Positions 45,153 through 53,836 of a DNA stretch of 64,000 bases are shown piece by piece; positions within the stretch are counted from its first letter, which is position 1; each line of letters begins with the position of its first letter. Position numbers and translations under genes: made by a program. This DNA comes from Pseudanabaena biceps (lineage in GTDB: Bacteria; Cyanobacteriota; Cyanobacteriia; Pseudanabaenales; Pseudanabaenaceae), in the NCBI GenBank assembly GCA_013361095.1, contig JAATWA010000001.1:1962501-2026500 (forward strand), read 5' to 3'. Under the pieces are notes generated by a model. It saw nothing but the letters and a program-made list of their open reading frames with translations, was not told the DNA's origin and did not search any database.

Positions 45153-45707
45153 TTAGGAGATTCCTAAAATTGCTTTTTTGTAAGCGGGGCGATCGCTGAT
45201 TCGTTTTACATACGCATCAATCGCAGGGTAGTCGGCATAGGACATCTGCAACATCATAATTGCGTAACCCAAAATAGTGCCAATAGCCACATCTGACACT
45301 GTAAAAAGATCACCTGTAATATAGAGCTGATTTTCGAGAACCTTATTTAGTCCAGAAAGCAATCTTGGAGATTCTTTGTCGCGAATTTCAGCCAGAAACA
45401 GCCCATTAGCAAGGGTGGAATTAGCAAATAGAATCCATTGAGAAGCGATCGCCTTTTCTGGTAAAGTTTTTAACTGATCATATTTCTCAGCGAGGTACAG
45501 AATAATCGCGCCCGACTCCCAAACGATCAGGCCATCATCGTCTATGGCAGGAACTTTGCCAAAGGGATTAATTGCTAGAAATTCAGGCTGTAAATGTTCA
45601 CCAACCTTCATGTCTAGTAATTGAAATGTATAGGGTACTTGCAATTCTTCCAAATACAATTGCACAATTGAGGCTCGACTTCTCGCGCCGCCGTAGAGCT
45701 TGATCAT
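45153..45707 (-). CDS. Glutathione S-transferase family protein
   Basis: 184 residues: an N-terminal thioredoxin-like domain (LYGGARSRASIVQLYLEELQVPY, INPFGKVPAIDDDGLIVWESGAIILYLAEKY with the cis-Pro and glutathione-binding ES pair). A somewhat short helical domain follows (usual GSTs are 200 or more residues), with ITGDLFTVSDVAIGTILGY containing the capping Asp. It is likely to conjugate or reduce electrophiles with glutathione. It is a single gene. Confidence 0.88.
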   Translation of the reverse strand: MIKLYGGARSRASIVQLYLEELQVPYTFQLLDMKVGEHLQPEFLAINPFGKVPAIDDDGLIVWESGAIILYLAEKYDQLKTLPEKAIASQWILFANSTLANGLFLAEIRDKESPRLLSGLNKVLENQLYITGDLFTVSDVAIGTILGYAIMMLQMSYADYPAIDAYVKRISDRPAYKKAILGIS

Positions 45708-45766
45708 AGATTTCTCCTAATAGATTTAATACAACTCGTTGCGCTTTTTTACAGCGCTTTGCACTC

Positions 45767-45817
45767 AAACCCAAGAGAGAGTTGCGGCGCGAAGCGCCGC
45801 AACTCTCTCTTGGGTTT
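45767..45817. repeat. Long perfect palindrome, CCCAAGAGAGAGTTGCGGCGC
   Basis: 24-nt arms (45767-45790, 45794-45817), loop GAA. Outer arm AAACCCAAGAGAGAG matches 33839. ACAGCGCTTTGCACTC precedes it. Confidence 0.93.
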
Positions 45818-45835
45818 TGACTGTAGCTACATCTT

Positions 45836-46348
45836 TTATTCTTCCAATAAACTTCTGAGCATCCAAGCCGTTTTTTCATGAACTTGGAGACGCTGAGTTA
45901 GTAAGTCAGCAGTTGGTTCATCACTGGCTTTTTCCGCGATCGGAAAGATAGAACGTGCAGTTCTGGTGACGGCCTCTTGTCCTTCCACAAGTAATCTAAT
46001 CATCTCTGCGGCTTTAGGAACGCCTTCAGTTTCAGGAATGGAAGTGAGCTTGGCATAAGCAGAATATGTTGCTGGTGCATAGACTCCAAGGGAGCGAATT
46101 CGCTCAGCGATGAGATCGACAGCTAAGGAGAGTTCGGTGTACTGAGCTTCAAACATTAGGTGTAATGTATTAAACATTGAACCCGTTACGTTCCAATGAA
46201 AGTTATGGGTTTTGAGATATAGAGTGTAAGTGTCAGCTAACAATCTGGATAAACCCTCAGCGATCGCAATGCGATCTTCTTCAGAAATACCAATATTGAT
46301 GGAGTTGGACAACTCTTTGTCAACTGCTTTATCTTTGTTTTTGCCCAT
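45836..46348 (-). CDS. dps: Dps-family ferritin-like protein
   Basis: Start taken at ATG 46348 ([10 protein letters not shown]). 170 residues, a four-helix bundle: [43 protein letters not shown] contains the His-x-x-x-Trp and HxxFExxY ferroxidase residues. [29 protein letters not shown] follows. Dps dodecamers oxidise and store iron and protect DNA from hydrogen peroxide. A single gene with palindromes on both sides. Confidence 0.93.
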   Translation of the reverse strand: MGKNKDKAVDKELSNSINIGISEEDRIAIAEGLSRLLADTYTLYLKTHNFHWNVTGSMFNTLHLMFEAQYTELSLAVDLIAERIRSLGVYAPATYSAYAKLTSIPETEGVPKAAEMIRLLVEGQEAVTRTARSIFPIAEKASDEPTADLLTQRLQVHEKTAWMLRSLLEE

Positions 46349-46447
46349 TATTGATATTGTTTTGATTATGTTGTGGTTGTTACTATGGTATTGTAGCTGA
46401 CCAAAGAAAAACAAAAAAGCACCTGTAGCGCCTTGCGCTTTCTTAAG

Positions 46448-46504
46448 ACACCAAAAAACTTTAAAGAGGATGGCTTCGCCATCCTCTTTAAAGTTTTTTG
46501 GTGT
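46448..46504. repeat. Long perfect palindrome, ACACCAAAAAACTTTAAAGAGGATGGC
   Basis: 27-nt arms (46448-46474, 46478-46504), loop TTC, directly followed by the next palindrome. Confidence 0.93.
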
Positions 46505-46571
46505 TACGTACAGTCTAAAGGAATGTTTTCCCGCCGAAGGCGGGAAAACATTCCTTTAGACTGTACGTAAC
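46503..46571. repeat. Very long perfect palindrome abutting a stop codon
   Basis: 33-nt arms (46503-46535, 46539-46571), loop GAA. It ends exactly at the stop of the next gene (46572). It overlaps the previous one by two bases. Confidence 0.93.
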
Positions 46572-46907
46572 TTAATATTCGATAGTCATGCTTTCGTAGG
46601 TTTTATGCTGGACTGTTTTCACTCTCTCAATCGGCTTCGCCTTGATTTTATTTAAAAACTGCGCTTCTGACATATCGGCACTAACCGCATTATTCTCTAC
46701 ATCTGAATCTAGTTGCGCTAGGTTTCGGTCTAACTCGGCAAGGCGATTCATGATTTGCTGCTGGCGATCGCATACACGGACTAGCTCTTCCTGTAGTCTT
46801 TCTTTTTCATTAGCTAGCTGGTGCATTTGGATATAGATTGCCGAAGGGGTCTTCCGCAGAGGCATGGAACGCAATTTAGGTTGAATAGGGCGGCGAGATA
46901 TGGTCAT
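46572..46907 (-). CDS. Small coiled-coil protein, hypothetical
   Basis: 111 residues: a basic, Pro/Arg-rich start (MTISRRPIQPKLRSMPLRKTP), then a long coiled coil (MHQLANEKERLQEELVRVCDRQQQIMNRLAELDRNLAQLDSDVE) and a variable tail. The layout recalls small gas-vesicle accessory proteins, but no gvp gene is near and I cannot assign it. Frame and RBS are ordinary. Confidence 0.55.
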   Translation of the reverse strand: MTISRRPIQPKLRSMPLRKTPSAIYIQMHQLANEKERLQEELVRVCDRQQQIMNRLAELDRNLAQLDSDVENNAVSADMSEAQFLNKIKAKPIERVKTVQHKTYESMTIEY

Positions 46908-46977
46908 GGCAGTTAGTCCTAATTAGTCCTGATAGGCTGGAAATTGGGATCAAGTTTTTTGCAAAATTTTTGATCAC

Positions 46978-47328
46978 TTATTTACTGGGACTTGGCTCAA
47001 GGAATACTTTATATAAAATAAATCCGATTAGAGCCATAATGCCGATGGAGATGGCGGCTGTTACTAATTTAAACACAAAATTTAGGATTGTAAAGGCGAC
47101 TAGTCCAGTTACAACGATCGCGGCAACTTTGGTTGCTCCAGTGAGACTATTGATCCATGCAACCAGACTGCCTAAGCTGTTTTTGGCAGCATCTACGCTC
47201 TGCTCAACCGCCACATATTCTGGCTCAGCGCGTTTGTTGGGGTTTTGAGGCTGGCTGTTTGCCTGTGTGTTCATGACTTCGCGCTCTAGCTCACGAAAGC
47301 GTTCTTCAATATTATCAGTTTGACTCAT
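46978..47328 (-). CDS. Small membrane protein, hypothetical
   Basis: 116 residues: a soluble acidic N-terminal half with a helical segment (NIEERFRELEREVMNTQ), and two transmembrane helices near the C-terminus (VAAIVVTGLVAFTILNFVF and AAISIGIMALIGFILYKVF). No family recognised. It lies 70 bases upstream of the coiled-coil gene on the same strand, so the two may be co-transcribed. Confidence 0.6.
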   Translation of the reverse strand: MSQTDNIEERFRELEREVMNTQANSQPQNPNKRAEPEYVAVEQSVDAAKNSLGSLVAWINSLTGATKVAAIVVTGLVAFTILNFVFKLVTAAISIGIMALIGFILYKVFLEPSPSK

Positions 47329-47398
47329 AGCAGCAACAATTAAAAAAACTTATGGCTTATTCTACTCCATTCATTCCTTACAGCGCATTGCCCTCAAA

Positions 47399-47463
47399 CC
47401 CAAACCAAGAAAAGTTTTAAAAGCATTGCTTCGCAATGCTTTTAAAACTTTTCTTGGTTTGGG
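47399..47463. repeat. Long perfect palindrome, AACCAAGAAAAGTTTTAAAAGCATTGC
   Basis: 31-nt arms (47399-47429, 47433-47463), loop TTC. Preceded by ACAGCGCATTGCCCTCAAA. It mixes the CCCAAA and ACCAAGAA family arms. Confidence 0.93.
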
Positions 47464-47504
47464 GCGCTCAAAATCATGCCTATAGCGGTTTCGTCGGCAA
47501 ATCC

Positions 47505-49214
47505 TTAATCAAAGCAGTTAGCTAGTTCTGTGGGCGTGATTAGAGAATATGAGCGATCGCATAGTTCACTTAGCTTTTGCGATAACATCACTGACTGCGG
47601 TGGTGTGAGATAGGTGGATTCCAGCAAATCGACTTGATGATAAGCTTGGCGAAGGGGAGCATCTAATAGAATTTTGCTTTTACCCATCACGATCGCGCGA
47701 TCGGCATAGTCAGGCATTAAATATAAATGGTGAGTAATCACAATTACAGTTTTGCCCATTTGGTGCAATTGCCGACTAACTTCTAAAATTGCGGAAGCCC
47801 CTTGATAGTCTTGTCCTGTGGTCGGCTCATCGAAAATCATGATCTCAGGATTCATGGCTAATAGTGCCGCAATCACAATGCGACTGCGTTCTCCTTTGGG
47901 CAGAGATAATGGATGTTGGTCGCGTTGTTCCCATAGGCGCATGGCTTTGAGACTGCGTTCGGTTTCTTGCTTGACTTGACTAGGTTTGTAACCAAGAAAA
48001 GGTAAAGCAAAAGCAACTTCTTTTTCAACGGAAGTATTAAATATTTGGTTGTCAGGATTTTGGGCGAGATAGCCAATGGATTGAGCGAGATCACTCACTG
48101 ATAAATCCTTAGTGTTGCGATCGCCGACAAAAACTTTTCCTGATGTGGGTTTGAGCAGATTGAGAAAATGCTTTACGAGGGTACTTTTGCCCGCACCATT
48201 TTGTCCGACGATGACGACATATTCACCTTGATGGATATCTAAGGAAACATCATTAAGGGCTTCTGTGCCATTGCTATAGGTGTATTTGAGGTTTCGTACC
48301 GAAAGAACTGGAGTTTGTTTATTACTAAGGGAATTAGTAAATACTGGCGGCTCCTGAGGTGGGACTTGCGATCGCAGTTGGATTAAAGATGAGATTCCCG
48401 ATGAGAGAGTTACAGGGATTTTGGGAATATCAATCCCTTTTTGGCTAATCTGGCTAAAGGTTTGGGCAACTTCAGGGGGACGTAATTGATTGCATTGTAA
48501 TAAATCCACTTGAGCATAAATTTCGCTGGGACTGCCGATCTCTAATAACTTCCCTTCTGAAAGTAAAGCAATGCGATCGCAAAATTCCGCCATTTCTTCC
48601 GCAGCATGGGAAACCATTACGACTGCAATTCCCAATTCTTCTTTGAGTCTCTTGACCGTAGCAAAAACTTCTTGAGAGCCGATAGGATCAAGTTGAGAAG
48701 TTGGTTCATCAAGAATTAATAAATCAGGTTGGAGGGCAAGCGCCGCCGCGATCGCTAGTCGTTGCTTTTGACCGCCAGAAAGTTCTTGTGGATTCTTTTT
48801 CTCAAACCCTTCGAGGCGCACTGATTTTAAAACCATAGGAATCCGCCTCAAAATCTCTTCTCTTGGTACACAGAGATTTTCGAGGGCAAAGGCGATTTCA
48901 TTCTCGACAGAAGTAGCGGTGATTTGGATTTCAGGATCTTCAAAAACAATGCCCACATGACGTGCCAATACACTAACGGGATGATCTAGGCTATCTAATC
49001 CCGCGATCGCAATTTTGCCAAAAAAACGACCGCCATAAAATTGGGGGACAATACCAGTTAAAGCCAAGCATAGTGTAGTTTTTCCTGCACCTGTTGCGCC
49101 AATGATGCCAAGAAATTCTCCCTTATTGATCGTTAGAGAAATATCTTTTAAAACCGTTTCCTTGGAGTTGGGATAAATATAAGAAACCTTCTCTAAAACT
49201 GCGATCGCTTCCAT
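47505..49214 (-). CDS. Fused ECF-type ABC ATPase (two ABC domains)
   Basis: 569 residues with two ABC domains. The first has Walker A GATGAGKTT, signature LSGGQKQRLAIAAAL and LLILDEPTSQLD. The second has GQNGAGKST, a weak signature LSLPKGERSR and MIFDEPTTGQD. A linker of about 50 residues joins them. This equals the EcfA1-EcfA2 pair of energy-coupling-factor vitamin or metal transporters (YkoD-like). No EcfT or S component is adjacent, so the substrate is unknown; the partner genes must lie elsewhere. Confidence 0.85.
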   Translation of the reverse strand: MEAIAVLEKVSYIYPNSKETVLKDISLTINKGEFLGIIGATGAGKTTLCLALTGIVPQFYGGRFFGKIAIAGLDSLDHPVSVLARHVGIVFEDPEIQITATSVENEIAFALENLCVPREEILRRIPMVLKSVRLEGFEKKNPQELSGGQKQRLAIAAALALQPDLLILDEPTSQLDPIGSQEVFATVKRLKEELGIAVVMVSHAAEEMAEFCDRIALLSEGKLLEIGSPSEIYAQVDLLQCNQLRPPEVAQTFSQISQKGIDIPKIPVTLSSGISSLIQLRSQVPPQEPPVFTNSLSNKQTPVLSVRNLKYTYSNGTEALNDVSLDIHQGEYVVIVGQNGAGKSTLVKHFLNLLKPTSGKVFVGDRNTKDLSVSDLAQSIGYLAQNPDNQIFNTSVEKEVAFALPFLGYKPSQVKQETERSLKAMRLWEQRDQHPLSLPKGERSRIVIAALLAMNPEIMIFDEPTTGQDYQGASAILEVSRQLHQMGKTVIVITHHLYLMPDYADRAIVMGKSKILLDAPLRQAYHQVDLLESTYLTPPQSVMLSQKLSELCDRSYSLITPTELANCFD

Positions 49215-49245
49215 ATTTGTGCTTCTGAATGTGAAAATATCTAAA

Positions 49246-49294
49246 AAGGAAGATTGTGAAAACTTTGCAAAGCAAAGTTTTCACAATCTTCCTT
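49246..49294. repeat. Long perfect palindrome holding the lnt stop
   Basis: 23-nt arms (49246-49268, 49272-49294), loop AAA. The lnt stop (49281-49283) and last codons are in the right arm. Confidence 0.9.
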
Positions 49295-50834
49295 GATTAA
49301 GGTTTAAGCGCGAAGCGCTGTAGATTGCGATACTAGCAAGGCATAACAAAGGCGTGAGCCAATCATTCCACATCACATAAAGAGTTTTTGTGTCCCGTAA
49401 ATAGACCGTTTCTAGATGTGTCTCGTAGGTATTCACGTCCGATAGCCAGACAGTGCGCCCATTGGGATCAACAAACCCCGAATAGCCCGTATTAGTAGCT
49501 CTCACCGCCCAGCGATCGCTTTCGATCGCCCTTGCCACATCCTGAGCATGGTGCTGGGCGGACATATAAGAAGCGAAGTGAGCATTATTAGAAGCAGAAA
49601 GAATTAAGCGCCCTCCTGCGGCGGTTTGAAAGCGGAAGGTGGCGGGATAGGCAGACTCGTAGCAAATACCGACAATAAAGCGTCCCCAAGGTGTATCTAC
49701 AAGTTGCTCACTAGAGCCAGCTTCGACTTCCCCTCGTAATGGCGATAAGCGTTTAATCAAACTACCTAAGATTGGTTTAAAGGGAATATATTCACCCACA
49801 GGAACGAGACGTACTTTGTCATATTGACCAAGAATTTTGTCAGAACCATCAATCAAAAACAGGCTATTGGTGTAATTATTGGGATCTTCCGTATTAGGAT
49901 TGCGAGTTCTGCCAAAGCCACCTAACCAGACAGGAACGCGATATTTCTCCACAGCCAAATCAAAGGGTTCGCGGCGAGGGTTGTAATCAGGATAGAGAAA
50001 GGAAATTGCCGTCTCAGGAGTCACAATCATATCTGCTCCTGATTGCGCCAATTTCTCATAACCTTTAGTGTAATTACTAACTGCGATATCCCAGTTTTTA
50101 GGATTAACGGTCATCGGATTAGAAAAATTACCTTGAATAATGCCTGCCTTGATCGCTTGACCGTTGCTGCTTGCCATGCGATCGCTATTCATTGACCATG
50201 CGCCATAGATTGCCATTGCTGACAGCAGTGAGAGTGCAGCGATCGCATAGCGTCTTCGTTCCCGCCAAGTTCGATGCAATAAAATTTCCGCAAATAGTCC
50301 ATTGACCGCCACGATCGCCGCAGTCATCGTTTGCTGTCCAGAGATACGACTAATCTGCAACAACAGTAAGTCATGGGGACTCTGCGTATAACCTAAGGCT
50401 GTCCAATATAAAGGTCCCCAACTCCAAATAATTTCTAAGCCACTAAACATCGCACAAGCAATAACTATACGGCTGGGGACATTTAGTTTTTGAGTCAGCA
50501 ACGACATTCCCCCCGCCCATAGTCCTGACAAGACTGCGCCCCAACCCGTAATTAATAGCCAAACGAGAGTAGCAATCCAAAAGCTCGTCCACCAAGGCAC
50601 GCCCATCCACTCCATCGGATGCACGGTGGTAATCCAAAATAGAGCGATACCATGATAACCAAATCCCCATATTGCCCCCATCGCGATCGCTTCTTTGACC
50701 TTTAGCTTTTGGGTCAGCATCCATAAAGGGATTAGAGCAATCCAAGCCAACCACCATTGACTGAAAGGATCGGGCGTTAGTCCCATTAGGATGCCACCGA
50801 GGGCAGCAAATAGGAGATTTCGCAGATTTTGCAT
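49281..50834 (-). CDS. lnt: Apolipoprotein N-acyltransferase
   Basis: 517 residues. The N-terminal half has about six membrane helices. The C-terminal half is a nitrilase domain with candidate catalytic residues Glu in MIVTPETAISF, Lys in YDKVRLVPVGEYIPF and Cys in VGICYESAYP. It acylates the N-terminal cysteine of lipoproteins in the inner membrane; NrtA, PstS and the BMP protein are likely substrates. The last codons are part of a palindrome. Confidence 0.93.
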   Translation of the reverse strand: MQNLRNLLFAALGGILMGLTPDPFSQWWLAWIALIPLWMLTQKLKVKEAIAMGAIWGFGYHGIALFWITTVHPMEWMGVPWWTSFWIATLVWLLITGWGAVLSGLWAGGMSLLTQKLNVPSRIVIACAMFSGLEIIWSWGPLYWTALGYTQSPHDLLLLQISRISGQQTMTAAIVAVNGLFAEILLHRTWRERRRYAIAALSLLSAMAIYGAWSMNSDRMASSNGQAIKAGIIQGNFSNPMTVNPKNWDIAVSNYTKGYEKLAQSGADMIVTPETAISFLYPDYNPRREPFDLAVEKYRVPVWLGGFGRTRNPNTEDPNNYTNSLFLIDGSDKILGQYDKVRLVPVGEYIPFKPILGSLIKRLSPLRGEVEAGSSEQLVDTPWGRFIVGICYESAYPATFRFQTAAGGRLILSASNNAHFASYMSAQHHAQDVARAIESDRWAVRATNTGYSGFVDPNGRTVWLSDVNTYETHLETVYLRDTKTLYVMWNDWLTPLLCLASIAIYSASRLNLNQGRL

Positions 50835-50867
50835 AGCTAATTAGAGCTTACTGAATATTACGTACAA

Positions 50868-50908
50868 AAAATAAGAGAGGTGGCGCAAAGCACCACCTCT
50901 CTTATTTT
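50868..50908. terminator. Hairpin after pstB, GAGAGGTGGCGC core
   Basis: 19-nt arms (50868-50886, 50890-50908) with one G-T pair, loop AAA, 12 bases after the pstB stop. Confidence 0.8.
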
Positions 50909-50920
50909 AATTCGCGATCT

Positions 50921-51730
50921 CTAACCGAATCGACCGCTAATATATTCTTCAGTAGCAGTTTGCTTAGGGCTACTGAAAATAGTTGAAGTACGATCAATTT
51001 CCACTAATTTACCAGTGCGCTTACCAGAAGCATCGATTTCGGTATTAAAAAAGGCTGTCATATCCGCAGTACGTGAGGCTTGCTGCATATTATGAGTAAC
51101 GATTACGAGAGTAAAATTTTGCTTTAACTCTTGCATCAGCTCTTCAATACTTAGAGTAGAAATAGGGTCAAGAGCAGAGCATGGCTCATCCATTAAAATT
51201 ACTTCAGGTTCAGTAGCGATCGCTCTAGCAATACATAATCTTTGTTGCTGTCCACCTGAAAGGGCTAAGCCACTCTCTTTAAGCTTATCTTTAACCTCAT
51301 TCCAAATAGCAGCTGAACGTAGAGAGCGTTCAACCAAGTCATCCATGTCTCCTTTAGTACCTTTAAAGCCATTAATTCGAGGGCCAAAAGCAATATTTTC
51401 GTAGATAGATTTTGGGAAAGGGTTTGGTCGCTGAAAAACCATGCCAATGCGTCGGCGGACAGCTACAGGATCCATCTTAGGATCGTAAAGATCGTGACTG
51501 CCAAATGTGATCTTGCCCTTGACTCTTGCACCAGCAATGAGATCGTTCAAACGGTTAAAGCACCTTAGAATTGTACTCTTTCCACATCCAGAGGGACCAA
51601 TGAATGCAGTAATTTGATTTGTATTAATTGCAAGGTTAACCCCAGAAACAGCTAAGCTTGATCCGTAATATACGGAAACGTTATCAGCATTAATTATTGC
51701 ATTTTGCATAGAATTTGAGTTGCTGTTCAT
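50921..51730 (-). CDS. pstB: Phosphate ABC transporter ATPase PstB
   Basis: Start taken at ATG 51730 ([12 protein letters not shown]); ATG 51709 is an alternative. 269 residues: Walker [26 protein letters not shown], signature [16 protein letters not shown], Walker [17 protein letters not shown] and [14 protein letters not shown], all PstB hallmarks. It powers the PstC-PstA channel. It faces away from pstS-pstC-pstA, across a 795-base divergent gap, rather than closing their operon. Confidence 0.95.
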   Translation of the reverse strand: MNSNSNSMQNAIINADNVSVYYGSSLAVSGVNLAINTNQITAFIGPSGCGKSTILRCFNRLNDLIAGARVKGKITFGSHDLYDPKMDPVAVRRRIGMVFQRPNPFPKSIYENIAFGPRINGFKGTKGDMDDLVERSLRSAAIWNEVKDKLKESGLALSGGQQQRLCIARAIATEPEVILMDEPCSALDPISTLSIEELMQELKQNFTLVIVTHNMQQASRTADMTAFFNTEIDASGKRTGKLVEIDRTSTIFSSPKQTATEEYISGRFG

Positions 51731-52304
51731 CTTAATAAGAAATTTAACAGTTAACGAGGTTGACGTAAATACACATGAAGACACTTAAAATTTTTTTGTA
51801 TCGCTTCTAACGTAGGCGGGAAAATAACTTCATGCCTTACTAGACTTGGGAACGCTATAAATTAGAAATGATATACTTAATACTTCACTATTTTAGCATG
51901 CAAACAATCCATTAAATTTTTACACATATCAATAAGTTAGTCTCACCATTAAAATAAAATTAATGTGCTTGATGTGCTAAAAAAAATGAATATAAATCGT
52001 TTGAACTTATATTATTAATAGTTACATTAAGTATAATGAGATTGAACAAGAAACATACAAAGAAATTCGTCTAAATTCGTTATTAAGGCTCCCGAATATA
52101 CTATTTAATTGCACATTTCAAAAAAATATAATTTAAGTGATAAAAGGAATATCTATAAGTAATTGCTTCTAAATCCTAATAGCCTTAGATTACCCGCCGC
52201 TATTCGCTTTGACATTAACTAAAAGTTTGAACTTATATGCACTTTCACTGATAACAAAAATACATATAAATGCCTCTTCTGTCAATCAAAAGACGATTTC
52301 ATAC

Positions 52305-52323
52305 CTTAACCTTGTCTTTACCT
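52305..52323 (+). promoter_or_regulatory. Pho box upstream of pstS
   Basis: Two 8-bp direct repeats CTTAACCT (52305-52312) and CTTTACCT (52316-52323) separated by TGT. This is the cyanobacterial PhoB/SphR operator layout, lying 8 bases upstream of a TATAAT box. It predicts induction by phosphate starvation. Confidence 0.8.
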
Positions 52324-52331
52324 TGATGTTA

Positions 52332-52337
52332 TATAAT
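52332..52337 (+). promoter_or_regulatory. -10 box of the pstS promoter
   Basis: TATAAT right behind the Pho box. A start near 52344 would give a leader of about 180 bases. Confidence 0.65.
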
Positions 52338-52525
52338 CTCAATGCGTTGCTTATTAAAAACTAAATGCTTGGATTAAGGTAGTCAAATTGTAATTTGTCA
52401 AGTGCATTACTACCAAATAAATCAGTAGCTTTTTAGTCTTAACAACGCTATGTACATGACAAATATGTCAAGTACCTAAACTTGCTTTGAAAGAACACTT
52501 AAATCGTTTCACAACTTCTTAAATT

Positions 52526-53641
52526 ATGCGTCCTAGCTTTAAACTATCTCGCCGTAAGGCTATTCATCTATCATTAGGTGGAATCGGTTTTGCCTTAGCA
52601 TCTTGTACTTCATCAGCTCCAACTCCTGCGCCAACATCTCCTGCCGCAGTCAAACCCACCGCGACTACAGAGGCAGTTTCAAAAATCGCAGGTGGAAAAA
52701 CTGTTTCCTTGAGTGGCGCTGGAGCTTCATTCCCAGCTCCTCTTTACCAGCGCTGGTTTGCTGATTTTAATAAAATAAACTCTAATGTGCAAATCAGTTA
52801 TCAATCTGTCGGTAGTGGTGCAGGCGTAAAGCAGTTTATCGGCGGTACTGTTGACTTTGGCGCTAGCGACACAGCTATGAAAGAGGAAGAGATTGCTAAA
52901 GTTGCTAAGGGAGCACTACTCATCCCCGTTGCTGCTGGTAGTATTGTGATTGCTTTCAATCTACCTGAAATCAAAGACTTGAAACTTAGTCGTGAAGATT
53001 ACGTAAATATCTTTTTGGGCAAAATCACTAAATGGAATGATCCTGCGATCGCTAAAGCAAATCCAGGCGTTAAGCTTCCAGACCTTGCTATCACAGTTGT
53101 TTCGCGATCTGATGGAAGTGGAACTAATGAGGTATTCACAAAGCATTTGAGCGCAATTAGTGCTGATTGGAAAGCAGGTCCTGGCACAGGTAAGTCTATT
53201 CAATGGCCAGTAGGTACTGGAGCAAAGGGTAACGAAGGCGTATCTGCTCAGCTTCAACAAACCTCAGGTGCAATTGGATATGTTGAGTATGGCTATGCTG
53301 TCAACAACAAGATTTCCTTTGCGACCATTGAAAACAAAGCTGGCAAGTATATCAAAGCAGATCCTGAAAGTGGTTCTAAGTCCTTAGCTTCTATTGAGCT
53401 ACCTGCTAACTTCATCGCTTTTGAACCCGATCCTAAGGGTGAAGCAGCTTATCCAATCGTTTCTTACACTTGGTTGTTGCTTTACAAGAAGTACGATGAT
53501 CCTGCCAAAGCCGAAGCAATCAAAGCTATGTTGAATTGGGCATTAACAGATGGTCAAAAACTTAGCGGTGAACTAGGCTATATCCCTTTACCTGCTGAAG
53601 TTGTAGCGAAGCTAACTCCAGCGATCTCCACTATTTCTTAG
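52526..53641 (+). CDS. pstS: Phosphate-binding lipoprotein PstS
   Basis: 371 residues: signal peptide with lipobox ALASC (Cys about residue 28), Pro/Thr/Ala tether, then the phosphate-binding fold with LSGAGASFPAPLYQRWF, YQSVGSGAGVKQFIGGTVDFGASDT and VVSRSDGSGTNEVFTKHL, the SGAG/SDGSGT binding motifs. It captures phosphate in the periplasm for PstCA-PstB. First gene of pstSCA, under a Pho box. Confidence 0.96.
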   Translation: MRPSFKLSRRKAIHLSLGGIGFALASCTSSAPTPAPTSPAAVKPTATTEAVSKIAGGKTVSLSGAGASFPAPLYQRWFADFNKINSNVQISYQSVGSGAGVKQFIGGTVDFGASDTAMKEEEIAKVAKGALLIPVAAGSIVIAFNLPEIKDLKLSREDYVNIFLGKITKWNDPAIAKANPGVKLPDLAITVVSRSDGSGTNEVFTKHLSAISADWKAGPGTGKSIQWPVGTGAKGNEGVSAQLQQTSGAIGYVEYGYAVNNKISFATIENKAGKYIKADPESGSKSLASIELPANFIAFEPDPKGEAAYPIVSYTWLLLYKKYDDPAKAEAIKAMLNWALTDGQKLSGELGYIPLPAEVVAKLTPAISTIS

Positions 53642-53671
53642 TCATAGCCATTTGCAATCAAAGGAACTACA

Positions 53672-53690
53672 AGAAATTTTTAAAATTTCT
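53672..53690. repeat. Short AGAAATTTT inverted repeat
   Basis: AGAAATTTT-T-AAAATTTCT (centre 53681) flanked by GGAACTACA and GGTTTGAGAGCAAAGCGCTGTA. It looks like a palindrome of the CGAACCA family that has lost its core. Confidence 0.55.
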
Positions 53691-53836
53691 CGTTAGGGTT
53701 TGAGAGCAAAGCGCTGTAAGCATCAAGGTAAGTTATCTTATCTGAAATAAATACTGCTAAAGGGCAATGTTCAGTAGTACCTGAGCTTGCCCATTGGCAG
53801 TATTTGAATTATTTATTTCTTTTAAATATTTGCACA

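Larger units (their letters stand above)
51731..52525. other. 795-base divergent region between pstB and pstS
   Basis: Very AT-rich. A Pho box and -10 lie near the pstS side (separate entries). No coding frame, palindrome or hairpin of the window's families is evident in 51850-52290. Confidence 0.75.

Noticed and set aside
46572-46907. Gas vesicle protein
   Set aside because: Only the basic-coiled-coil layout is suggestive; no gvp genes are nearby and no diagnostic motif was recognised.
51785-52300. Pho box for pstB
   Set aside because: No pair of AGGTTAAG/AGGTAAAG-like repeats with 3-base spacing is seen in the orientation of pstB.
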